The position numbers and the translations under genes were made by a program. 64,000 nt of DNA from Paratinospora sagittata (taxonomy: Eukaryota; Streptophyta; Magnoliopsida; Ranunculales; Menispermaceae), in assembly GCA_035771175.1 (NCBI GenBank), contig CM069610.1:24890501-24954500 (forward strand), given 5' to 3'. Below, piece by piece: positions 50,490-62,346 of the stretch. A model generated the notes under the pieces. The model made no database searches, was not told the DNA's origin, and saw only the letters and a list, made by a program, of their open reading frames with translations. How positions within the stretch are numbered: the first letter of the stretch is position 1; every line of letters begins with the position of its first letter.

Positions 50490-51863
50490 CATTAAACATC
50501 CAAAGTATTAACAGACAGGGGCCTGTTACCATTATCCGAAAGGTAGTTAAATCCCATGAATTCGTAGATCTTCTTTTCCACTTTCCACCGCATTTTCGAT
50601 TACTTAAATCGGACTTAAAACGAAAAAGTTATGGTTATTTGAACTTTACTTGCCTTTTGTTTACCAAATTGTGTATCATTTAAGCAATCCATAAGTAAAC
50701 TTCGAATGACCATAACTTTTTCGTTTCAACTCTAATTTTTCTGATTTAAAATGCATTGAAAAGAGGAATGAAAGACTTAAAAACCCAAGTGCTTCATATT
50801 ACTTTTCGATAAACGGTGACCGGTCCCTTTGCCATTAAACATCCAAAGTATTAATAAACAGGAACCTGTCACCATTGATCGGAAAGGTAGTTAAATCCCA
50901 TGAATTAGTAGATCTTCTTTTTGAATTTTCATCGAATTTTGGATTACTTAAATTGGAGTGAAAACGAAAAAGTTATGGTTATTTGAACTTTACTTACCTT
51001 TTGTTTACCAAATTGTGTATCATTTAAGCAATCGATAAGTAAACTTCGAATGACCATAACTTTTTCGTTTCAACTCTAATTTTTCTGATTTAAAATGCAT
51101 TGAAAAGAGGAACAAAAGACTTAAAAACCTAGGTGCTTCAAATTAGTTTTCGGTAACCGGTGATCGGTCCGTTTGGCATTAAACTTCCAAAGTATTCATA
51201 GACAGGGACCTGTTACCATTATCGGAAAGGAAGTTAAATCCCATAAATTTGTAGATCTTCTTTTCCACTTTCCATCGAATTTTGGATTACTTAAATCGGA
51301 GTGAAAACGAAAAAGTTATGGTTATTTGAACTTTACTTGCCTTTTGTTTATCAAATTGCGTATCATTTCAGCAATCGATAAGCAAACTTCGAATGACCAT
51401 AACTTTTTCGTTTGAACTCTAATTTTTCTGATTTAAAATGCATTGAAAAGAGGAATAAAAGACTTAAAAACCCAAGAGCTTCAAATTAGTTTTCGGTAAT
51501 CGGTGACCGGTCCCTTTGCCATTAAACTTTCAAAGTATTAATAAATAGAGACCTGTCACCATTGATCAGAAAGGTAGTTAAATCCCATGAATTTGTAGAT
51601 CTTCTTTTCAACTTTCCATCGCATTTTGGATTACTTAAATCGGACTTAAAACGAAAAAGTTATGGTTATTTCAACTTTACTTACCTTTTGTTTACCAAAT
51701 TGTGTTTCATTTAAGCAATCGATAAGTAAACTTCGAATGACCATAACTTTTTCGTTTCAACTATAATTTTTCTGATTTCAAATGCATTGAAAAGAAGAAT
51801 ACCAGACTTAAAAACCTAGGTGCTTCAAATTAGTTTTCGGTAACCGGTGACTGGTCCGTTTGG
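50490..51863 (+). repeat. Tetramer unit 3
   Basis: Nearly the same as unit 2, including gtgtttcattt in E near 51704. Confidence 0.9.
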
Positions 51864-53237
51864 CATTAAACATCCAAAGTATTAACAGACAGGGGCCTGT
51901 TACCATTATCCGAAAGGTAGTTAAATCCCATGAATTCGTAGATCTTCTTTTCCACTTTCCACCGCATTTTCGATTACTTAAATCGGACTTAAAACGAAAA
52001 AGTTATGGTTATTTGAACTTTACTTGCCTTTTGTTTACCAAATTGTGTATCATTTAAGCAATCCATAAGTAAACTTCGAATGACCATAACTTTTTCGTTT
52101 CAACTCTAATTTTTCTGATTTAAAATGCATTGAAAAGAGGAATGAAAGACTTAAAAACCCAAGTGCTTCATATTACTTTTCGATAAACGGTGACCGGTCC
52201 CTTTGCCATTAAACATCCAAAGTATTAATAAACAGGAACCTGTCACCATTGATCGGAAAGGTAGTTAAATCCCATGAATTAGTAGATCTTCTTTTTGAAT
52301 TTTCATCGAATTTTGGATTACTTAAATTGGAGTGAAAACGAAAAAGTTATGGTTATTTGAACTTTACTTACCTTTTGTTTACCAAATTGTGTATCATTTA
52401 AGCAATCGATAAGTAAACTTCGAATGACCATAACTTTTTCGTTTCAACTCTAATTTTTCTGATTTAAAATGCATTGAAAAGAGGAACAAAAGACTTAAAA
52501 ACCTAGGTGCTTCAAATTAGTTTTCGGTAACCGGTGATCGGTCCGTTTGGCATTAAACTTCCAAAGTATTCATAGACAGGGACCTGTTACCATTATCGGA
52601 AAGGAAGTTAAATCCCATAAATTTGTAGATCTTCTTTTCCACTTTCCATCGAATTTTGGATTACTTAAATCGGAGTGAAAACGAAAAAGTTATGGTTATT
52701 TGAACTTTACTTGCCTTTTGTTTATCAAATTGCGTATCATTTCAGCAATCGATAAGCAAACTTCGAATGACCATAACTTTTTCGTTTGAACTCTAATTTT
52801 TCTGATTTAAAATGCATTGAAAAGAGGAATAAAAGACTTAAAAACCCAAGAGCTTCAAATTAGTTTTCGGTAATCGGTGACCGGTCCCTTTGCCATTAAA
52901 CTTTCAAAGTATTAATAAATAGAGACCTGTCACCATTGATCAGAAAGGTAGTTAAATCCCATGAATTTGTAGATCTTCTTTTCAACTTTCCATCGCATTT
53001 TGGATTACTTAAATCGGACTTAAAACGAAAAAGTTATGGTTATTTCAACTTTACTTACCTTTTGTTTACCAAATTGTGTATCATTTAAGCAATCGATAAG
53101 TAAACTTCGAATGACCATAACTTTTTCGTTTCAACTATAATTTTTCTGATTTCAAATGCATTGAAAAGAAGAATACCAGACTTAAAAACCTAGGTGCTTC
53201 AAATTAGTTTTCGGTAACCGGTGACTGGTCCGTTTGG
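51864..53237 (+). repeat. Tetramer unit 4
   Basis: Same order. E keeps gttatttcaac but has the common gtgtatcattt. The next F at 53238 has tatcggaaagg, so the block-specific base change stops here. Confidence 0.9.
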
Positions 53238-56200
53238 CATTAAACATCCAAAGTATTAACAGACAGGGGCCTGTTACCATTATCGGAAAGGTAGTTAAAT
53301 CCCATGAATTCGTAGATCTTCTTTTCCACTTTCCACCGCATTTTCGATTACTTAAATCGGACTTAAAACGAAAAAGTTATGGTTATTTGAACTTTACTTG
53401 CCTTTTGTTTACCAAATTGTGTATCATTTAAGCAATCCATAAGTAAACTTCGAATGACCATAACTTTTTCGTTTCAACTCTAATTTTTCTGATTTAAAAT
53501 GCATTGAAAAGAGGAATAAAAGACTTAAAAACGCAAGTGCTTCATATTACTTTTCGAAAAACGGTGACCGGTCCCTTTGCCATTAAACATCTAAAGTATT
53601 AATAAACAGGAACCTGTCACCATTGATCGGAAAGGTAGTTAAATCCCATGAATTAGTAGATCTTCTTTTTGAATTTTCATCGAATTTTGGATTACTTAAA
53701 TTGGAGTGAAAACGAAAAAGTTATGGTTATTTGAACTTTACTTACCTTTTGTTTACCAAATTGTGTATCATCTCAGCAATCGATAAGCAAACTTCGAATG
53801 ACCATAACTTTTTCGTTTGAACTCTAATTTTTCTGATTTAATATGCATTGAAAAGAGGAATAAAAGACTTAAAAACCCAAGAGCTTCATATTACTTTTCG
53901 ATAAACGATGACCGGTCCCTTTGCCATTAAACATCCAAAGTATTAATAAACAGGAACTTGTCACCATTGATCGGAAAGGTAGTTAAATCCCATGAATTTG
54001 TAGATCTTCTTTTTGAATTTCCATCGAATTTTGGATTACTTAAATTGGAGTAAAAACGAAAGAGTTATGGTTATTTGAACTTTACTTACCTTTTGTTTAC
54101 CAACTTGTGTATCATTTAAGCAATCGATAAGTAAACTTCGAATTACCATAACTTTTTCGTTTGAAATCTAATTTTTCTGATTTAAAATGCATTGAAAAGA
54201 GGAATAAAAGAATTAAAAACCCAGGTGCTTCAAATTAGTTTTCGGTAATCGGTGACCGGTCCCTTTGTCATTTAACTTTCAAAGTATTAATAAATAGAGA
54301 CCTGTCACCATTGATCGGAAAGGTAGTTAAATCCCATGAATTTGTAGATCTTCTTTTCAACTTTCCATCGCATTTTGGATTACTTAAATCGGACTTAAAA
54401 CGAAAAAGTTATGGTTATTTCAACTTTACTTACCTTTTGTTTACCAAATTGTGTATCATTTAAGCAATCGATAAGTAAACTTCGAATGACCATAACTTTT
54501 TAGTTTCAACTCTAATTTTTTTGATTTCAAATGCATTGAAAAGAGGAATAAAAGACATAAAAACCTAGGTGCTTCAAATTAGTTTTCGGTAACCGGTGAC
54601 CGGTCCGTTTGGCATTAAACATCCAAAGAATTAATAGACAGGGACCTGTTACCATTATCGGAAAGGTAGTTAAATCCCACGAATTTGTAGATCTTCTTTT
54701 CCACTTTCCACCGCATTTTGGATTACTTAAATCAGACTTAAAACGAAAAAGTTATGGTTATTTGAACTTTACTTGCCATTTGTTTACCAAATTGTGTATC
54801 ATTTCAGCAATCGATAAGCAAACTTCGAATGACCATAACTTTTTCGTTTGAACTCTAATTTTTTTGATTTAAAATGCATTGAAAAGAGGAATAAAAGACT
54901 TAAAAACCCAAGGGCTTCATATTACTTTTCGATAAACGATGACCGGTACCTTTGCCATTAAACATCCAAAGTATTAATAAACAGGAACCTGTCACCATTG
55001 ATCGGAAAGGTAGTTAAATCCCATGAATTTGTAGATCTTTTTTTTGAATTTCCATCGAATTTTGGATTACTTAAATTGGAGTAAAAACGAAAAAGTTATG
55101 GTTATTTGAACTTTACGTACCTTTTGTTTACCAACTTGTGTATCATTTAAGCAATCGATAAGTAAACTTCGAATTACCATAACTTTTTCGTTTGAAATCT
55201 AATTTTTCTGTTTTAAAATGCATTGAAAAGAGGAATAAAAGAATTAAAAACCCAGGTGCTTCAAATTAGTTTTCGGTAATCGGTGACCGGTCCCTTTGCC
55301 ATTAAACTTTCAAAGTATTAATAAATAGAGACCTGTCACCATTGATCGGAAAGGTTGTTAAATCCCATGAGTTTGTAGATCTTCTTTTCCACTTTCCACC
55401 GCATTTTCGATTACTTAAATCGGACTTAAAATGAAAAAGTTATGGCTATTTGAACTTTACTTACCTTTTGTTTACCAAATTGTGTATCATTTAAGCAATC
55501 GAAAAGTAAACTTCGAATGACCATAACTTTTTCGTTTCAACTCTAATTTTTCTGATTTCAAATGCATTGAAAAGAGGAATAAAAGACTTAAAAACCCAGG
55601 TGCTTCAAATTAGTTTTCGGTAACCGGTGACCGGTCCCTTTGGCATTAAACATCCGAAGTATTAATAAACAGGAACCTCTCACCATTGATCGGAAAGGTA
55701 GTTAAATCCCATGAATTTGTAGATCTTCTTTTTGAATCTCCATCGAATTTTGGATTACTTAAATTGGAGTGAAAACGAAAAAGTTATGGTTATTTGAACT
55801 TTACTTACCTTTAGTTTAGCTACTTCTCTATCATTTAAGCAATCGATAAGTAAACTTCGAATGACTATAAATTTTTGTTTCAACTCTAATTTTTCTGATT
55901 TAAAATACATTGAAAAGAGGAATAAAAGACTTAAAAACCCAGGTGCTTCAAATTAGTTTTCGGTAACCGGTGACCGGTCCCTTGGGCATTAAACATCCGA
56001 AGTATTAATAAACAGGAACCTGTCACCATTGATCGGAAAAGTAGTTAAATCCCATGAATTTGTAGATATTCTTTTCCACTTTCCACCGTATTTTGGATTA
56101 ATTAAATCAGACTTAAAACGAAAAAGTTATAGTTATTTCAATTTCACTTACCTTTTGTTTACCGAATTGTGTATCATTTAAGCAATCGATAAGTAAACTT

Positions 56201-56674
56201 CGAATGACCATAACTTTTTCGTTTCAACTCTAATTTTTCTGATTTAAAATGCATTGAAAAGAGGAATAAAAGACTTAAAAACCCAAGTGCTTCATATTAC
56301 TTTTCGATAAACGGTGACCGGTCCCTTTGCCATTAAACATCCAAAGTATTAATAAACAGGAACCTGTCACCATTGATCGGAAAGGTAGTTAAATCCCATG
56401 AATTTGTAGATCTTGTTTTTGAATTTCCATCGAATTTTGGATTACTTAAATTTGAGGGAAAACGAAAAAGTTATGGTTATTTAAACTTTACTTACCTTTT
56501 GTTTACCAACTTGTGTATCATTTAAGCAATCGATAAGTAAACTTCGAATGACCATAACTTTTTCGTTTCAACTCTAATTTTTCTGATTTAAAATGCATTG
56601 AAAGGAGGAACAAAAGTCTTAAAAACCTAGGTGCTTCAAATTAGTTTTCGGTAACCGGTGATCGGTCCGTTTGG
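53238..56674 (+). repeat. Mixed domain right of the tetramers, 10 monomers
   Basis: Monomer starts are 53238 (F/A), 53581 (B/C), 53925 (D), 54269 (E), 54613 (F'-like with a C tail), 54956 (D), 55300 (E), 55644 and 55987 (diverged pair) and 56331 (B). No unit is repeated in tandem. Divergence between same-class monomers is clearly higher than in 1-40870. Confidence 0.83.
55644..56330 (+). repeat. Pair of diverged monomers, copy 2
   Basis: Partner of 44994-45680 at an offset of 10650 bp, with tagctacttctctatc, accgtattttggattaatt and ttaccgaattg. The E monomers before both copies also correspond (offset 10649), so the shared block is at least about 1.3 kb. Confidence 0.85.
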
Positions 56675-56775
56675 CATTAAACATCCAAAGTATTAATAGA
56701 CAGGGACCTGTTACCATTATCGTAAAGGTAGTTAAATCCCATAAATTTGTACATCTTCTTTTCCACTTTCCATCC
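56675..56775 (+). repeat. Monomer head cut by the left inversion breakpoint
   Basis: About 101 bp of a C/F-type head (gacagggacctgttacc, tatcgtaaagg, gtacatcttc) ending in ccactttccatcc. From here the sequence continues in reverse orientation. Confidence 0.85.
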
Positions 56776-57976
56776 TTTTTTCAATGCATTTTAAATCAGA
56801 AGAATTAGAGTTGAAACGAAAAAGTTATGGTCATTCGAAGTTTACTTATCGATTGCTGAAATGATACACAATTTGGTAAACAAAAGGCAAGTAAAGTTCA
56901 AATAACCACAACTTTTTCGTTTTCACTCCGGTTTAAGTAATCCAAAATTCGATGGAAAGTGGAAAAGAAGATCTACAAATTCATGGGATTTAACTACCTT
57001 TCTGATAATGGTAACAGGTCCCTGTCTATTAATACTTTGGAAGTTTAATGCCAAACGGACCGATCACCGGTTACCGAAAACTAATTTGAAGCACCTAGGT
57101 TTTTAAGTCTTTTGTTCCTCTTTTCTATGCATTTTAATTCAGAAAAATTAGAGTTGAAACGAAAAAGTTATGGTCATTCGAAGTTTACTTATCGATTGCT
57201 TAAATGATACACAATTTGGTAAATAAAAGGCAAGTAAAGTTCAAATAACCATAACTATTTTGTTTTAAGTCTGATTTAAGTAATCCAAAATGCGGTGGAA
57301 AGTGGAAAAGAAGATCTACAAATTCATGGGATTTAAATACCTTTCCGATAATGGTAACAGGTCCCTGTCTATTAATACTTTGGATGTTTAATGCCAAACG
57401 GACCGGTCACCGGTTACCGAAAACTAATTTGAAGCACCTAGGTTTTTAAGTCTTTTATTCCTCTTTTCAATGCATTTGAAATCAAAAAAATTGGAGTTGA
57501 AACGAAAAAGTTATGGTAATTCGAAGTTTAATTATCGATTACTTAAATGATACACAAGTTGGTAAACAAAAGGTACGTAAAGTTCAAATAACCATAACTT
57601 TTTCGTTTTTACTCCAATTTAAGTAATCCAATATTCGATGGAAATTCAAAAAGAAGATCTACAAATTCATGGGATTTAACTACCTTTCCGATCAATGGTG
57701 ACAGGTTCCTGTCTATTAATACTTTGGATGTTTAATGGCAAAGGGACCGGTCACCGTTTATCGAAAAGTAATATGAAGCTCTTGGGTTTTTAAGTCTTTT
57801 ATTCCTCTTTTCAATGCATTTTAAATCAGAAAAATTAGAGTTCAAACGAAAAAGTTATGGTCATTCGAAGTTTGCTTATCGATTGCTGAAATGATACACA
57901 ATTTGGTAAACAAAAGGCAAGTAAAGTTCAAATAACCATAACTTTTTCGTTTTCACTCCGATTTAAGTAATCCAAA
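56776..57976 (-). repeat. Inverted segment of satellite, about 1.2 kb (3.5 monomers)
   Basis: In this stretch the monomer landmarks appear as complements (caatgcattttaaatc, ggtaacaggtcc, aatactttgg, ccggtcaccggttaccg). Read on the minus strand the order is partial C (57976-57738), D/E hybrid (57737-57394), F-like (57393-57051) and partial C-like (57050-56776). The left junction is near 56776 (ccactttccatc to cttttttcaatgc) and the right one near 57977 (aatccaaaa to aagacttaaaaacc). It is the only orientation change found in the window. Confidence 0.92.
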
Positions 57977-59069
57977 AAAGACTTAAAAACCCTAGAGCTT
58001 CATATTACATTTTGATAAACGGTGACCGGTCCCTTTGCCATTAAACATCCAAAGTATTAATAAACAGGAACCTGTCACCATTGATCGGAAAGGTAGTTAA
58101 ATCCCATGAATTTGTAGATCTTCTTTTTGAATTTCCATCGAATTTTGGATTACTTAAATTGGAGTGAAAACAAAAAAGTTATGGTTATTTGAACTTTTCG
58201 TACCTTTTGTTTACCAACTTGTGTATCATTTAAGCAATCGATAAGCAAACTTTGAATTACCATAACTTTTTCGTTTGAAATCTAATTTTTCTGATTTAAA
58301 ATGCATTGAAAAGAGGAATAAAAGAATTAAAAACCCAGGTGCTTCAAATTAGTTTTCGGTAATCGGTGACCGGTCCCTTTGCCATTAAACTTTCAAAGTA
58401 TTAATAAATAGAGACCTGTCACCATTGATCGGAAAGGAAGTTAAACCCCATGAATTTGTAGATCTTCTTTTCAACTTTCCATCGCATTTTGGATTACTTA
58501 AATCAGACTTAAAACGAAAAAGTTATGGTTATTTGAACTTTACTTGCGTTTTGTTTACCAAATTGTGTATCATTTAAGCAATCGATAAGTAAACTTCGAA
58601 TGACCATAACTTTTTCGTTTCAACTCTAATTTTTTTGATTTCAAATGCATTGAAAAGAGGAATAAAAGACTTAAAAACCTAGGTGCTTCAAATTAGTTTT
58701 CGGTAACCGGTGACCGGTCCGTTTGGCATTAAACATCAAAAGTATTAATAGACAAGAACCTGTTACCATTATCGGAAAGGTAGTTAAATCCCATGAATTT
58801 GTAGATCTTCTTTTCCACTTTCCACCGCATTTTGGATTACTTAAATCCGACTTAAAACGAAAAAGTTATGGTTATTTGAACTTTGCTTGCCTTTTGTTTA
58901 CCAAATTGTGTATCATTTAAGCAATCCATAAGTAAACTTCGAATGACCATAACTTTTTCGTTTCAACTCTAATTTTTCTGATTTAAAATGCATTGAAAAG
59001 AGGAATAAAAGACTTAAAAACCCAAGAGCTTCATATTACTTTTCGATAAACGATGACCGGTACCTTTGC
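57977..59069 (+). repeat. Array resumes in + orientation after inversion
   Basis: A 62-bp monomer tail (57977-58038) is followed by D (58039), E (58383) and F-like (58727). D carries gaacttttcgtacc and aaactttgaattacc, and the tail before it has attacattttgataaacgg. These variants return near 63341-63600. The F-like monomer has catcaaaag and gacaagaacctg and lacks GAATTC. Confidence 0.82.
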
Positions 59070-59252
59070 CATTAAACATCCAAAGTATTAATAAACAGGG
59101 ACCAGTTACCATTGATCGGAAAGGTACTTAAATCCCATGAATTTGAAGATCTTCTTTTCCACTTTCCACCGCATTTTGGATTACTTAATTCAGACTTAAA
59201 ACGAAAATGTTATGGTTATTACATTTTGATAAACGGTGACCGGTCCCTTTGC
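59070..59252 (+). repeat. Truncated monomer with about 161-bp internal deletion
   Basis: The monomer opens as class A (aaacagggaccagttacc, ggtacttaaatccc, taattcagac) and jumps at gttatggttatt straight to acattttgataaacgg. It is 183 bp instead of 344. The junction shares tatt between the left side (ggttatttgaac) and the expected right side (catattac), which suits slippage or end joining at a short match. Confidence 0.9.
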
Positions 59253-60283
59253 CATTAAACATCCAAAGTATTAATAAACAGGAACCTGTCACCATTGATC
59301 GGAAAGGTAGTTAAATCCCATGACTTTGTAGATCTTCTTTTTGAATTTCCATCGAATTTTGGATTACTTAAATTGGAGTGAAAACAAAAAAGTTATGGTT
59401 ATTTGAACTTTACGTACCATTTGTTTACCAACTTGTGTATCATTTAAGCAATCGATAAGTAAACTTCGAATTACCATAACTTTTTCGTTTGAAATCTAAT
59501 TTTTCTGATTTAAAATGCATTGAAAAGAGGAATAAAAGAATTAAAAACCCAGGTGCTTCAAATTAGTTTTCGGTAATCGGTGACCGGTCCCTTTGCCATT
59601 AAACATCCAAAGTATTAATAAACAGGAACCTGCCACCATTGATCGGAAAGGTAGTTAAATCCCATGAATTTGTAGATCTTCTTTTCCACTTTCCACCGCA
59701 TTTTGGATTACTTAAATCAGACTTAAAACGAAAAAGTTATGGTTATTTGAACTTTACTTGCCTTTTGTTTACCAAATTGTGTATCATTTAAGCAATCGAT
59801 AAGTAAACTTCGAATGACCATAACTTTTTCGTTTCAACTCTAATTTTTCTGATTTAAAATGCATTGAAAAGAGGAACAAAAGACTTAAAAACCTAGGTGC
59901 TTCAAATTACTTTTCGGTAACCGGTGATCGGTCCGTTTGGCATTAAACTTCCAAAGTATTAATAGACAGGGACCTGTTACCATTATCGGAAAGGTAGTTA
60001 AATCCCATGAATTTGTAGATCTTCTTTTCCACTTTCCATCGAATTTTGGATTACTTAAACCGGAGTGAAAACGAAAAAGTTATGGTTATTTGAACTTTAC
60101 TTGCCTTTTGTTTACCAAATTGTATATCATTTCAGCAATCGATAAGTAAACTTCGAATTACCATAACTTTTTCGTTTCAACTCTAATTTTTCTGATTTAA
60201 AATGCATTGAAAAGAGGGATAAAAGACTTAAAAACCTAGGTGCTTCAAATTAGTTTTCGGTAACCGGTGACCGGTCCCTTTGG
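59253..60283 (+). repeat. Three monomers, irregular order
   Basis: Monomer starts are 59253 (D), 59597 (hybrid with a B/D head and an A/F-like middle) and 59941 (C-like, with aaaccggagtg and ttgtatatcattt). No tandem higher-order unit is visible. Confidence 0.8.
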
Positions 60284-62346
60284 CATTAAACATCCAAAGT
60301 ATTAATAAACAGGGACCTGTTACCATTGATCGGAAATGTACTTAAATCCCATGAATTTGTAGATCTTTTTTTCCACTTTCCACCGCATTTTGGATTACTT
60401 AAATAAGACTTAAAACGAAAAAGTTATGGTTATTTGAACTTTACTTGCCTTTTGTTTACCAAATTGTGTATCATTTAAGCAATCCATAAGTAAACTTCGA
60501 ATGACCATAACTTTTTCGTTTCAACTCTAATTTTTCTGATTTAAAATGCATTGAAAAGAGGAATAAAAGACTTAAAAACCCAAGTGCTTCATATTACTTT
60601 TCGATGAACGGTGACCGGTCCCTTTGCCATTAAACATCCAAAGTATTAATAAACAGGAACCTGTCACCATTGATCGGAAAGGTAGTTAAATCCCATGAAT
60701 TTGTAGATCTTCTTTTTGAATTTCCATCGAATTTTGGATTACTTAAATTGGAGTGAAAACAAAAAAGTTATGGTTATTTGAACTTTACTTACCTTTTGTT
60801 TACCAACTTGTGTATCATTTAAGCAATCGACAAGTAAACTTCGAATGACCATAACTTTTTCGTTTGAACTCTAATTTTTCTGATTTAAAATGCATTGAAA
60901 AGAGGAACAAAAGACTTAAAAACCTAGGTGCTTCAAATTAGTTTTCGGTAACCGGTGACCGGTCCCTTTGGCATTAAACATCCAAAGTATTAATAAACAG
61001 GGACCTGTTACCATTGATCGGAAATGTACTTAAATCCCATGAATTTGTAGATCTTCTTTTCCACTTTCCACCGCATTTTGGATTACTTAAATAAGACTTA
61101 AAACGAAAAAGTTATGGTTATTTGAACTTTACTTGCCTTTTGTTTACCAAATTGTGTATCATTTAAGCAATCCAGAAGTAAACTTCGAATGACCATAACT
61201 TTTTCGTTTCAACTCTAATTTTTCTGATTTAAAATGCATTGAAAAGAGGAATAAAAGACTTAAAAACCCAAGTGCTTCATATTACTTTTCGATAAACGGT
61301 GACCGGTCCCTTTGCCATTAAACATCCAAAGTATTAATAAACAGGAACCTGCCACCATTGATCGGAAAGGTAGTTAAATCCCATGAATTTGTAGATCTTC
61401 TTTTTGAATTTCCATCGAATTTTGGATTACTTAAATTGGAGTGAAAACAAAAAAGTTATGGTTATTTGAACTTTACTTACCTTTTGTTTACCAACTTGTG
61501 TATCATTTAAGCAATCGATAAGTAAACTTCGAATGACCATAACTTTTTCGTTTCAACTCTAATTTTTCTGATTTAAAATGCATTGAAAAGCGGAACAAAA
61601 GACTTAAAAACCTAGGTGCTTCAAATTAGTTTTCGGTAACCGGTGATCGGTCCGTTTGGCATTAAACTTCCAAAGTATTAATAGACAGGGACCTGTTACC
61701 ATTATCGGAAAGGTAGTTAAATCCCATGAATTTGTAGATCTTCTTTTCCACTTTCCGCCGCATTTTGGATTACTTAAATAAGACTTAAAACGAAAAAGTT
61801 ATGGTTATTTGAACTTTAGTTGCCTTTTGTTTACCAAATTGTGTATCATTTAAGCAATCCATAAGTAAACTTCGAATGACCATAACTTTTTCGTTTCAAC
61901 TCTAATTTTTCTGATTTAAAATGCATTGAAAAGAGGAATAAAAGACTTAAAAACCCAAGTGCTTCATATTACTTTTTGATAAACGGTGACCGGTCCCTTT
62001 GCCATTAAACATCCAAAGTATTAATAAACAGGAACCTGCCACCATTGATCGGAAAGGTAGTTAAATCCCATGAATTTGTAGATCTTCTTTTTGAATTTCC
62101 ATCGAATTTTGGTTTACTTAAATTGGAGTGAAAACAAAAAAGTTATGGTTATTTGAACTTTACTTACCTTTTGTTTACCAACTTGTGTATCATTTAAGCA
62201 ATCGATAAGTAAACTTCGAATGACCATAACTTTTTCGTTTCAACTATAATTTTTCTGATTTCAAATGCATTGAAAAGAAGAATACCAGACTTAAAAACCT
62301 AGGTGCTTCAAATTAGTTTTCGGTAACCGGTGACTGGTCCGTTTGG
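60284..62346 (+). repeat. Dimer HOR, 3 x about 688 bp (A-B)
   Basis: Alternating A-like and B-like monomers start at 60284, 60628, 60972, 61316, 61660 and 62003. Same-type spacing is 688, 688 and 687 bp. A-like copies share aaataagactt, and the first two share ggaaatgtacttaaatccc. The third has a C-like head (cattaaacttcc). B-like copies share gtgaaaacaaaaaag, and the last ends with an E tail (gaataccagac). Confidence 0.87.

Larger units (their letters stand above)
47742..53237 (+). repeat. Tetramer HOR block, 4 x 1374 bp
   Basis: Sixteen monomers in four nearly identical 1374-bp units of order F/A-B-C/D-E. F begins as F (GAATTC site, gacaggggcctg) and ends as A (aatccataag, gaatgaaagac). 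C ends with a D-like tail (cttcaaattag, ggtaatcgg). The order can be derived from the hexamer by two fusions that remove one monomer each. The change tatccgaaagg in F is found in all four units and nowhere else noticed. Confidence 0.92.
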
